This document shows, piece by piece, positions 1-5,312 of a DNA stretch of 6,858 bases (the first letter of the stretch is position 1; each line of letters begins with the position of its first letter). The stretch covers positions 1 to 6,858 of the forward strand of contig JAIRTK010000339.1 in the NCBI GenBank assembly GCA_031254955.1, in the 5' to 3' direction. Position numbers and translations under genes: made by a program. The DNA is from Opitutaceae bacterium (GTDB lineage Bacteria > Verrucomicrobiota > Verrucomicrobiia > Opitutales > Opitutaceae). The notes below the pieces were generated by a model, which was given only the letters and a program-made list of their open reading frames with translations, was not told the DNA's origin and made no database searches.

Positions 1-222
1 TGTGCAATCACCGGCAAGCGTCCGGTCACGGGCAACCGAATCAACCGCAAAGGACAAAGCAAGAAGAGCGGAGGCATCGGCACGCACGTGACGAGTATCA
101 CCCGCCGCAAATTCCGCCCGAATCTCCAGCGCATCCGCATCAAGACCGAAAACGGCGGCACCAAGCGCGTGCTCGTCTCGGTGAAGGCCATCAAGGCCGG
201 CCTCGTCGAAAAAGTGGTCTAA
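1..222 (+). CDS. rpmB: 50S ribosomal protein L28, 5'-truncated by the window edge
   Basis: Reading from base 1 gives 73 residues beginning CAITGKRPVTGNRINRKG and ending with TAA at 220-222. This is the L28 family: the N-terminal C-x-[IV]-T-G-K-R-P-x-[TV]-G-N signature, then a basic R-R-K-F-x-P-N-L-Q core, then a V-x-x-K-A-I-K-A-G-L-V-E-K C-terminal stretch. L28 is a small protein of the large ribosomal subunit, needed for its assembly. L28 proteins usually start three or four residues before this Cys, so only a few codons and the start are missing. No second ribosomal gene (rpmG is a frequent neighbour) follows, so this is the end of its transcription unit. It faces the minus-strand glycan cluster tail to tail. 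Base composition is GC-rich, like the esterase and unlike the glycosyltransferases. Confidence 0.96.
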   Translation, partial: CAITGKRPVTGNRINRKGQSKKSGGIGTHVTSITRRKFRPNLQRIRIKTENGGTKRVLVSVKAIKAGLVEKVV

Positions 223-520
223 GTCCGCGCGGCCTCCCGCCGGGTTTCCCTTTTCACCGCGACCCTCGCCGCTTTCCCACCGCAAACCGCCCGCAGGAAC
301 CGCAGCAGCCCGTCCGTGGTAAAGACCATGTTTCGGAAGTTGCGCATAAACGCCGCGAAATCATCCGCCGGGTTCATCGATCGCGCTAAGGGCGCGGGCA
401 CTGGCGGCTCCGTGTCCATGCGCAGAACATGGCGGGGCGCGTGAAAGTTGCGGAAAAATAGGCCGGGCCAGGCGGGGGCGCGCAAGCGCGGATGCGTGGA
501 ATGCTGGTTTTAGGCTTTTC

Positions 521-587
521 CCGGAGCGCGCTGGCATTCCCTGTCCGCGACGGACAGGCACGCGGGCAGGAATGCCCGCGCTCCCGG
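521..587. repeat. Large imperfect palindrome with inner hairpin (REP-like dispersed repeat)
   Basis: The left arm GGAGCGCGCTGGCATTCC (523-540) faces GGAATGCCCGCGCTCC (569-584). They pair along their length except for a two-base bulge in the left arm. Inside lies a second perfect 7-bp hairpin, CTGTCCG (541-547) with CGGACAG (551-557) and a CGA loop. Another GGAATGC copy at 498-504 can also pair with GCATTCC (534-540). Repeats of the type 'GGAATGCCCGCGCTCC' with an internal 'CTGTCCG' hairpin resemble intergenic palindromes I associate with Opitutaceae genomes. It sits between converging genes, so it could also act as a bidirectional transcription stop, though it lacks a T-run. Confidence 0.7.
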
Positions 588-593
588 CTGCGT

Positions 594-650
594 CCCGCAA
601 AAGTCCGGGGTGCCTTGGAAAGTAGCGTCCTGCCGTAATTTTTTTGCGGG
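594..650. repeat. 9-bp perfect inverted repeat near the 3' end of the glycan cluster
   Basis: CCCGCAAAA (594-602) is the exact reverse complement of TTTTGCGGG (642-650), with 39 bases between. The right arm follows a T-rich stretch (TAATTTTTTT from 636). The repeat lies about 30 bases beyond the minus-strand methyltransferase stop. It may be part of a transcript end, but the long loop and the absence of a U-tract after the stem in either direction make an ordinary intrinsic terminator unlikely. Confidence 0.4.
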
Positions 651-680
651 TGTCAAATAAAAGCCCCCCTCGCCCGATTG

Positions 681-1457
681 CTACACCCAATCAAGGGAAA
701 TGTTATCGGCACCGTGTTCGGAAATCATCGCCTTGAGCCGCGCGAGCTTTTTTCCACCATCCGGGAACATCCTTTCATGCGTTTCCACGACGATATGTTT
801 GCACAGTTTGAATATTTTTTCGTTTATTATTTTTTCCAGCAGATCAAATTCCGCACCTTCGATGTCTATTTTAAGAAGGCGGATGGGTGGAGTATTCCCC
901 GGAGGAAAATGCGATTTCATATAGGTTGCAAGATCAATAACCGCCACCTCCTCTTCGAGGATGGCGGCCTTGCCAGCGCGCGGCCAATAATCCGCGACCA
1001 GTGTTCCACTGGCCGCGAACTCGATATTATTTCTGGCGCGAACGGGATTGTATAACTTCATCCTGCCCTCCTTTGCCGCCACCGCCGCATGATTGATGAC
1101 AACGTTCTTTTCCCCTTGATATTTGCGCCGCAACATGCGAACAAGCATCCCGTTCGGTTCAAAAAGATGCACTGATGCCCCGACATGCAGGCAGCAATCG
1201 GCAAATAAGCCGGCGTTCGCCCAGCAATCAATACAAACATCGCCCTCGCCCATTTCGTAAAACAAATGCCGGTGCGATTCGGGAATGGCGAGATTTTTCA
1301 TCATGAGATTCAGCATGCCGATTCCCCGTGGATCGGCAATCGCCTCCCGCATAGACCTTATGGCTTGGTAATAACCAAAACGCTTGTATATCCTGATGCC
1401 TAAAAATCTGACGATCTTGGTACCCCACAAGTCGCGTTGAATTGAGAGTATTTTCAT
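681..1457 (-). CDS. FkbM-family SAM-dependent methyltransferase
   Basis: 258 residues from ATG at 1457-1455 to TAG at 683-681. FkbM proteins are class I, S-adenosylmethionine-dependent methyltransferases that commonly O-methylate sugars in surface glycans or natural products. Landmarks: motif I DVCIDCWANAGLF at about residues 73-85, an acidic β2 end HLFEPN (97-102), and the family-typical LLKIDIEGAEFDLLE (194-208) followed by HIVVETHE (221-228). The second residue after the motif I Asp, normally Gly (D-x-G-A-N-x-G), is Trp79, so SAM binding could be altered. The frame stays open upstream to 1607, but that extension lies inside the GT2 gene. The chosen start leaves a 32-base gap and begins a natural MKIL N-terminus; no clear Shine-Dalgarno site is visible. 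It is the last gene of the cluster. Visibly AT-rich. The exact acceptor cannot be inferred. Confidence 0.88.
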   Translation of the reverse strand: MKILSIQRDLWGTKIVRFLGIRIYKRFGYYQAIRSMREAIADPRGIGMLNLMMKNLAIPESHRHLFYEMGEGDVCIDCWANAGLFADCCLHVGASVHLFEPNGMLVRMLRRKYQGEKNVVINHAAVAAKEGRMKLYNPVRARNNIEFAASGTLVADYWPRAGKAAILEEEVAVIDLATYMKSHFPPGNTPPIRLLKIDIEGAEFDLLEKIINEKIFKLCKHIVVETHERMFPDGGKKLARLKAMISEHGADNISLDWV

Positions 1458-1489
1458 TGTTTGATGAGCAATGGCAGTCGTGAAAAAAT

Positions 1490-2425
1490 TTATCGATCCC
1501 TCCATGTCAGGATGGGAACGACATTGAATAACTTGGCCCAGAATTTGCTTCCCCGATGCTTCTTGATGTATAAAACAGGAATGATTCCAAATAATTTTAT
1601 TCGCCACCCCCTCCTTTTTTTCTCTTCGCTGGCCAAAAGGGGATACCGCATCCTGACGGACATGCGGATTCCGTCGCTTGCATTCTCCATCACTCGCTTG
1701 TGTCTTGAGGTATTGGCTCCATGCCAGCGGTATTGGACCAAAACCTTGTCTATGTTATGAAATTCCGTAAAGTCCATCAGGCGCGTGAACAGCCGGTAAT
1801 CTTCTGCGGGTGAAAATTTCTCCTCATAGCCCAGGCCATATTTCGTCAAAATGGATTTTCTTATCATGGCCGCCGTATGGAATACGGCGCACCCGTAGGT
1901 AAGATTTATCTTTATGTCCAGATCATCCACAGGATTCCTTGAAGGCGGCTTGCTTTTTATGCCAAATGTTTGATATTGCCCGCTGACCACGCCGACGGAG
2001 GGGTGCGCATCCAGATAATTCGCCTCCAATTCAAGACGGTCGGGAGCCGACACGTCATCATGATCAAAGACAGCCAGGTATTCTCCGCGCGCCATTTCCA
2101 TCAACTTGTTGCGACTGGGCGAGATTCCCAAATTGTGTTCATTTTTATTATAAACAATGCGAGTATCCTTGTATGATAAAATCATGCTTTCCAACTCGGC
2201 ATTGTCCGGGGAGTCATTCAAAATGATGAGTTCAAAATCAGTGAATGTCTGTCCGAGAATGCTGTCAATTGCCTCACGCAGGTGCGTGAGATTTGTATTG
2301 TAAACAGGAATCAGGACGGAGACTTTCGGACACGACTGGCGGCCTCTCTCCCGTCCGTCGCAAGGGCAGCCATTTTGCATTTTAATTTGATGATGCGTGG
2401 TCATATTCATTATTAGGATCGCCAT
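1490..2425 (-). CDS. GT2-family (GT-A fold) glycosyltransferase
   Basis: 311 residues. The catalytic domain starts near residue 33 with CPKVSVLIPVYNTN, followed by REAIDSILGQTFTDFELIILNDSP, NLGISPSRNK (98-107), the metal/nucleotide-sugar motif FDHDD (120-124), an ED pair at 208-209 in SPAEDYRLFTRL, and QYRWH (231-235). These are the ordered landmarks of family 2 glycosyltransferases, inverting enzymes that transfer a sugar from a nucleotide donor, usually on the cytoplasmic side of the membrane. The C-terminus carries two copies of a hydrophobic/basic motif, RIKLFGIIPVLYIKK (275-289) and WAKLFNVVPILTWR (296-309), a tail type seen in surface-glycan glycosyltransferases. The start is uncertain: ATG at 2425 overlaps the upstream GT9 by 44 bases, and other in-frame ATGs lie at 2410, 2404 and 2380. 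The last begins just after the GT9 stop. None has a clear ribosome site. The first ~30 residues look non-conserved, so a shorter form is possible. Donor and acceptor unknown. Confidence 0.9.
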   Translation of the reverse strand: MAILIMNMTTHHQIKMQNGCPCDGRERGRQSCPKVSVLIPVYNTNLTHLREAIDSILGQTFTDFELIILNDSPDNAELESMILSYKDTRIVYNKNEHNLGISPSRNKLMEMARGEYLAVFDHDDVSAPDRLELEANYLDAHPSVGVVSGQYQTFGIKSKPPSRNPVDDLDIKINLTYGCAVFHTAAMIRKSILTKYGLGYEEKFSPAEDYRLFTRLMDFTEFHNIDKVLVQYRWHGANTSRHKRVMENASDGIRMSVRMRYPLLASEEKKRRGWRIKLFGIIPVLYIKKHRGSKFWAKLFNVVPILTWRDR

Positions 2426-3551
2426 GCTTGTGATTTATTTTTAAAACTTCACCGAATGCCCGCGCCACCCGCTTCGGAGGGATTTCATCCATTCGGTCAT
2501 TTCTTTTTTTCGTCGTGATAAGAATGGTGTTTTTCGTGTCTATTGGATACCATAGCCAGGCGTATTTCCGGCGCATCAGGGCGATAACGGGGATGCGCAC
2601 GGCGTTCGCAAGGTGAATGACGGACGTTTCCACCGAGATAATGAGCGAACAGCTGCCCAGAACAGCCGGCAGCTGGAAGAAATTCTCCTCCGCGCTGAAA
2701 AGATGGGTCCGTTCCAAGCCGCTCTTGTCTATCGCATCGTGGAATTTTGCAACGTCCCCGGGCATGGCGTTCAACAGGAAAATGGCGTCCTTCCATTGCG
2801 GAACTTGCTGCATGGCTCTTATGGTTTCGATGCCGTTTTTCAGCGACCAGCAGCGTTTCCAGTCCTTGGCTGTGACATTGACAAACACCAGTTTTTGCCC
2901 GTCGGCGCCGGTTTTTTTTATAAAGCCGTCCGCCCAGCATGTCCATTCACCGGGGATGTTCATAAAAGGCATCCGTTTTCCCATTGGCAACCCGACGCCA
3001 AAGAGGCGCCGGAACCAATGGTTGAAAATATCGCTGATATGTCCCGCCTTTGCTGGCGCCGAGGGGAAGGCGATGTCGGGCTTTTTGTAGGGGAAGGAGC
3101 GGAGCCAGCCTTTCAGGTCAAACGGGCGCATGGCGCTGATGACCATGCCGTCGCGGCAAATGTCCCTGGCGAGTTTTGCATACCGATGCCAGCGAGCAAG
3201 GACGAGGGTTGTTATGACGGGGTAGTTTTCCGCTCGCGCCTCCTCTACGGCGGCGGCGAGGCCGGCGGGACTATAATTGTTTCTGTATATTTTTTTGAAA
3301 AACGGGCAGACGGCCAGCCAGTCGTATAGGATAAATTTTTTCAGCCCGTCCCATTTTGCGGGGTCGGCGGTTATGCGATGTTCTCCGACCCACAGGTGCA
3401 TTTCCAACGATGGAAAACGCGCGGCCAGTTCGCGGAAAAAATTCTGGAGGTAGCAAAAATCACCAATCCCTGGATGCATGATAAATAAGATTTTTACCGG
3501 CTTTTCGAGCAAGCCGGCGGGGACCAACGGGGCGGGGGATTCCGGTTTCAT
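2382..3551 (-). CDS. GT9-family (heptosyltransferase-like) glycosyltransferase, second copy
   Basis: 389 residues, GT-B fold. The N-terminal β1 is KILFIMHPGIGDFCYLQNFF (20-39), matching the I-G-D-x-x-x-x-x-P-x-x region of heptosyltransferases. The donor-site half has FVNVTAKDWKRCW (223-235), equivalent to the family's NPGA-K-x-x-x-K-R-W-P loop, and SVETSVIHLANAVRIPVIAL (306-325), equivalent to N-D-T-G-x-x-H-L-A-A-A. The usual Asp is Glu here (E308) while the His (H313) is kept. GT9 enzymes transfer heptose or other sugars to lipopolysaccharide core or O-antigen. The ATG overlaps the stop of the small upstream gene (ATGA), and AGGAG (3559-3555) and GGAAGG (3567-3562) lie just before it, so translational coupling is likely. 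It is a clear paralogue of the GT9 at 3772-4935, alike over the full length. Exact sugar specificity unknown. Confidence 0.9.
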   Translation of the reverse strand: MKPESPAPLVPAGLLEKPVKILFIMHPGIGDFCYLQNFFRELAARFPSLEMHLWVGEHRITADPAKWDGLKKFILYDWLAVCPFFKKIYRNNYSPAGLAAAVEEARAENYPVITTLVLARWHRYAKLARDICRDGMVISAMRPFDLKGWLRSFPYKKPDIAFPSAPAKAGHISDIFNHWFRRLFGVGLPMGKRMPFMNIPGEWTCWADGFIKKTGADGQKLVFVNVTAKDWKRCWSLKNGIETIRAMQQVPQWKDAIFLLNAMPGDVAKFHDAIDKSGLERTHLFSAEENFFQLPAVLGSCSLIISVETSVIHLANAVRIPVIALMRRKYAWLWYPIDTKNTILITTKKRNDRMDEIPPKRVARAFGEVLKINHKHGDPNNEYDHASSN

Positions 3552-3730
3552 CTGCTCCTGGCCTTCCAGTTTTTGTTAAGCTCGTCCGCAGTCTCCTCCA
3601 GCCACCACGACGCGGTGTCGCACAGGCCGGCCAGTTTCCCGAACAGCGCGCTGAGTCCCAAAAATATAATGGCGGGCATGAGTAGCGCGGCTCCGGTCAG
3701 AAAAATAAAGATGGAATGAAGTATTTTCAT
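3548..3730 (-). CDS. Small one-helix membrane protein of unknown function
   Basis: 60 residues from ATG at 3730-3728 to TGA at 3550-3548. Residues 5-31 are almost wholly hydrophobic (SIFIFLTGAALLMPAIIF and onward) with Gly and Pro inside, so they should form one membrane-spanning helix or a hairpin. The tail (38-60) is polar and amphipathic, with DTASWWLEETADELNKNWK and a basic end RSR. The stop codon shares bases with the start of the next GT9 gene (ATGA), and the gap from the preceding GT9 is 41 bases. The gene is therefore embedded in the operon between two paralogous glycosyltransferases. I do not recognise a family. A membrane anchor or assembly partner for the flanking GT9 enzymes is inferred from position only. 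The frame continues upstream to 3901, but that part lies inside the preceding gene and reads like a shadow. Confidence 0.62.
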   Translation of the reverse strand: MKILHSIFIFLTGAALLMPAIIFLGLSALFGKLAGLCDTASWWLEETADELNKNWKARSR

Positions 3731-3771
3731 GGTAATTTTTAAGAATACAGGTTGGTCGGCTTGAAATTTGT

Positions 3772-4935
3772 TTATTCCTCGGGGGCGGGCGGGAATCCCC
3801 TCATCGCGTCCAGAACGCGCCCGGGCGGGATTTCTTTTATCCAGTCGCGCCGTTTGGACACGGTGACGATTTTGCTGTTTGCGGCATCGAGCGGATGCCA
3901 TTCGGGGTTTTTCTTGCGCATCAAAGCCACGACGGGGACACGGACGGCGTTCGCCAGGTGCATGGTGGCGGTTTCAACTGAAATAATCAGCGCGCACCGG
4001 CGCAAAATCGCCGGGAGTTGGAAAAAATGGGCATTCGCGCTGAACACATGAACCCGCTCCCGTCCACCGGCATGAACAAGCGAGCGGGTCTCCGGGATTT
4101 TGTCCGGCAGGGTGTTCACCAAGAAGACCGCGCCGCGCCATTCGGGTTGTTGCCGCATGGTTTTTATCAATTCGACGGCGTGCGCCATCGGCCAGCAGCG
4201 TTTGGGCGTTTTGGCCGATGGATTGACAAACACAAGGGGTTTTCCTGCCGCGTCAAGGGTGTCTATATAATCGGCGGCCCAGCGCGTCCATTCATCCGGA
4301 ATGTCCACGAACGGGAGCCGTTCCCGCAAGGCCAGGCCGAAGCCGAACAGATGCAGGAACCAGCAGGAAAAAAGCTCGCTGACATGACCAAGGCCGCGAA
4401 TTTCTGACGGAAGCGCGGCATCCAGTTTTTTATATGAAAAATCATGAACAAGGCCGCGAAGTCCGCCGGCAAAGCGCCTGATGCCGGCAACAAAGCTGTC
4501 CGGGCCGATTTTGCGGGCGAGCGCGGCGTAGCGATGGGGTCGCACCAGCGCGAGGGAAATGATGACGGGGTAGTTTTCCCGGCGCGCCGCCTCGATGGAT
4601 TCCGCGCGCAAATCGGGGCGCCAGGTTCGGCTGTAGGTTTTGGGGATGAACGGACAGGCGGCCAGCCAGTCGTATAATATATATTTCCTCAAGCCCTCCC
4701 ACTTGGCCGCATTTTTTGTGCACCGCAGTTCGTCCACCCACAGGTGGATTTGCAAATGGGGAAAACGCCCGGCAAGCGCCTTGAAAAAGTTCTGGAGATA
4801 CGCATAATCCCCAAGCGCCAGATGCGTGATGAAAAGGATTTTTCCCGGCCTTTCGAGCAGGCGGGCGGGAACAAGCGGAGCGGCGGGCGCGGCGCGCCAC
4901 ACCCCTTCCGGGCATGATGGATGCTGGACGTGCAT
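3772..4935 (-). CDS. GT9-family (heptosyltransferase-like) glycosyltransferase, first copy
   Basis: 387 residues from ATG at 4935-4933 to TAA at 3774-3772. Landmarks: KILFITHLALGDYAYLQNFF (32-51), FVNPSAKTPKRCWPM (236-250, the donor-binding loop of heptosyltransferases), and SVETATMHLANAVRVPVVAL (319-338), with His325 conserved and Glu320 where the family usually has Asp. It shares with its downstream paralogue long stretches such as FILYDWLA / YILYDWLA, ENYPVI, FFQLPA and EIPP, so the two arose by tandem duplication. As a GT9 enzyme it probably extends a lipopolysaccharide core or another surface glycan. It is the first gene of the cluster. Start choice: a TTG nine bases upstream (4944) and a GTG at 4902 are alternatives, and the paralogue aligns from about residue 12 on, so a shorter form is possible. 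A hairpin and a long structured leader precede it. Confidence 0.88.
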   Translation of the reverse strand: MHVQHPSCPEGVWRAAPAAPLVPARLLERPGKILFITHLALGDYAYLQNFFKALAGRFPHLQIHLWVDELRCTKNAAKWEGLRKYILYDWLAACPFIPKTYSRTWRPDLRAESIEAARRENYPVIISLALVRPHRYAALARKIGPDSFVAGIRRFAGGLRGLVHDFSYKKLDAALPSEIRGLGHVSELFSCWFLHLFGFGLALRERLPFVDIPDEWTRWAADYIDTLDAAGKPLVFVNPSAKTPKRCWPMAHAVELIKTMRQQPEWRGAVFLVNTLPDKIPETRSLVHAGGRERVHVFSANAHFFQLPAILRRCALIISVETATMHLANAVRVPVVALMRKKNPEWHPLDAANSKIVTVSKRRDWIKEIPPGRVLDAMRGFPPAPEE

Positions 4936-4936
4936 A

Positions 4937-4977
4937 AACGGCAAAGGTCCTGATGGCTCGCGTTTGCCTTTGCCGTT
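4937..4977 (-). promoter_or_regulatory. 11-bp hairpin abutting the first GT9 start codon
   Basis: AACGGCAAAGG and CCTTTGCCGTT, read on the minus strand (4977-4967 and 4947-4937), are perfect reverse complements with a 19-base loop. The downstream arm ends one base before the ATG at 4935. The only Shine-Dalgarno-like AGGA (4951-4948) sits at the loop's 3' edge beside the stem, so folding would hide the start region from ribosomes or bring AGGA closer to the ATG. The structure is read directly from sequence; the regulatory role is inference. Confidence 0.6.
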
Positions 4978-5010
4978 GTCTGCGGGAGTTCACTTGCGGG
5001 AATCGTCCCT

Positions 5011-5063
5011 GGTGCCTGAATACAAAAGAAGGGCGCATTTACTTGCGCCCCACAACAGGCACC
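5011..5063. repeat. Nested double inverted repeat 1
   Basis: Outer arms GGTGCCTG (5011-5018) and CAGGCACC (5056-5063) are perfect 8-bp complements. Inside, GGGCGCA (5031-5037) and TGCGCCC (5044-5050) form a perfect 7-bp hairpin with a 6-base loop. On the minus strand one extra G-U pair (5051 with 5030) lengthens the inner stem. The 12-base left and 5-base right internal loops make an asymmetric two-tier hairpin. Confidence 0.75.
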
Positions 5064-5074
5064 TAGGAGAGCCC

Positions 5075-5135
5075 CACAAATGGACGCTTTCAATGCGCCC
5101 CAATATAGGGGCGCATTTCAGCGATGTCATTTGTG
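5075..5135. repeat. Nested double inverted repeat 2
   Basis: Outer arms CACAAATG (5075-5082) and CATTTGTG (5128-5135) are perfect 8-bp complements. Inside, AATGCGCCCC (5092-5101) and GGGGCGCATT (5108-5117) form a perfect 10-bp hairpin with a 6-base AATATA loop. Its inner stem carries the same GGGCGCA/TGCGCCC core as repeat 1. GCCCCACAA also occurs as a direct repeat (5047-5055 and 5071-5079). The T-run after the stem is too short for a convincing intrinsic terminator. Confidence 0.78.
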
Positions 5136-5202
5136 CCACGAAATTTCCTAGGTTTCGTTGTGGACAGCAGCCGAAGCTACGCGAAAAATATGAATGTTAA
5201 GA

Positions 5203-5238
5203 GGTTGGTGTTCGGGTGATTTGTGGAGGGTTGGTGTT
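5203..5238. repeat. 10-bp direct repeat upstream of the structured leader
   Basis: GGTTGGTGTT occurs at 5203-5212 and 5229-5238, 26 bases apart start to start, with GA before the first copy and GAG nearby before the second. Read on the minus strand these are two AACACCAACC boxes. They lie upstream of the leader and of the possible transcription start near 5180, where an activator site would be expected. A TTGACA (minus, 5280-5275) also lies here but has no good -10 at the right distance. The rest of 5181-5312 shows nothing I recognise. Confidence 0.45.
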
Positions 5239-5312
5239 GAAGGAAAAACACAGGCTGGAAGAGGGACGGACAGGTGTCAAACGGCCTTTGTTCATTTGGG
5301 GACGGATTGCCA

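Larger units (their letters stand above)
223..680. other. Gene-free convergent intergenic region between rpmB and the glycan cluster
   Basis: No supported gene lies here. The longest open frame (minus strand, 219-485) shows no recognisable domain, overlaps the rpmB stop and has Arg-rich GC-bias composition. The right half holds two inverted-repeat structures, listed separately. Just after rpmB there is a weak GC-rich stem (GCGG 229-232 with CCGC 237-240) followed by GGGTTTCCCTTTT. This might be the rpmB terminator, but the stem is short and the T-run is interrupted, so I do not list it as a feature. Confidence 0.7.
4936..5180 (-). ncRNA. Candidate structured 5' leader RNA of the glycosyltransferase operon
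   Basis: Read on the minus strand toward the GT9 start, this stretch holds in order: a 5-bp hairpin with a C(UUCG)G tetraloop (GTAGC 5180-5176, GCTGC 5171-5167); an ACGAAA/TTTCGT hairpin (5158-5153 with 5143-5138); a double hairpin (5135-5075); a second double hairpin (5063-5011); a small GGGA/TCCC stem (5009-5006 with 5001-4998); and the 11-bp start-codon hairpin. An 8-bp helix, 5153-5146 with 5068-5061, can enclose the first double hairpin. The UUCG hairpin has a U-G wobble on the minus strand but a C-A mismatch on the plus strand, which favours a minus transcript. Other helix extensions give mixed strand evidence. A CATATT (5192-5187) could be a weak -10 for a start near 5180. No known riboswitch or leader family is recognised. 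A palindromic mobile repeat is the main alternative. Confidence 0.4.

Noticed and set aside
219..485. 88-codon open frame on the minus strand after rpmB, with an internal form starting MNPADDFAAFMRNF
   Set aside because: No recognisable domain, Arg-rich ending, overlap with the rpmB stop and no ribosome site. The internal part looks mildly protein-like but is not enough to support a gene.
1458..1607. 50-residue upstream extension of the FkbM frame
   Set aside because: It lies inside the 3' end of the GT2 gene and has no family similarity; the MKIL start at 1457 fits gene spacing better.
5092..5117. 10-bp GC-rich hairpin considered as an intrinsic terminator for the esterase
   Set aside because: On neither strand is the stem followed by a real U-tract (only TTTC or TTGAAAG), and it lies about 200 bases past the esterase stop within a larger nested structure.
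5011..5158. CRISPR array or integron attC site
   Set aside because: There are no regular direct repeats with unique spacers, and no GTTRRRY / RYYYAAC core pair at the ends; the organisation is nested inverted repeats.
5094..5200. Plus-strand frame starting MRPNIGAHFSDVICATKF and ending in TAA at 5198-5200
   Set aside because: It coincides with the palindromes, has no recognised domain and no ribosome site. It may be a repeat-derived frame.
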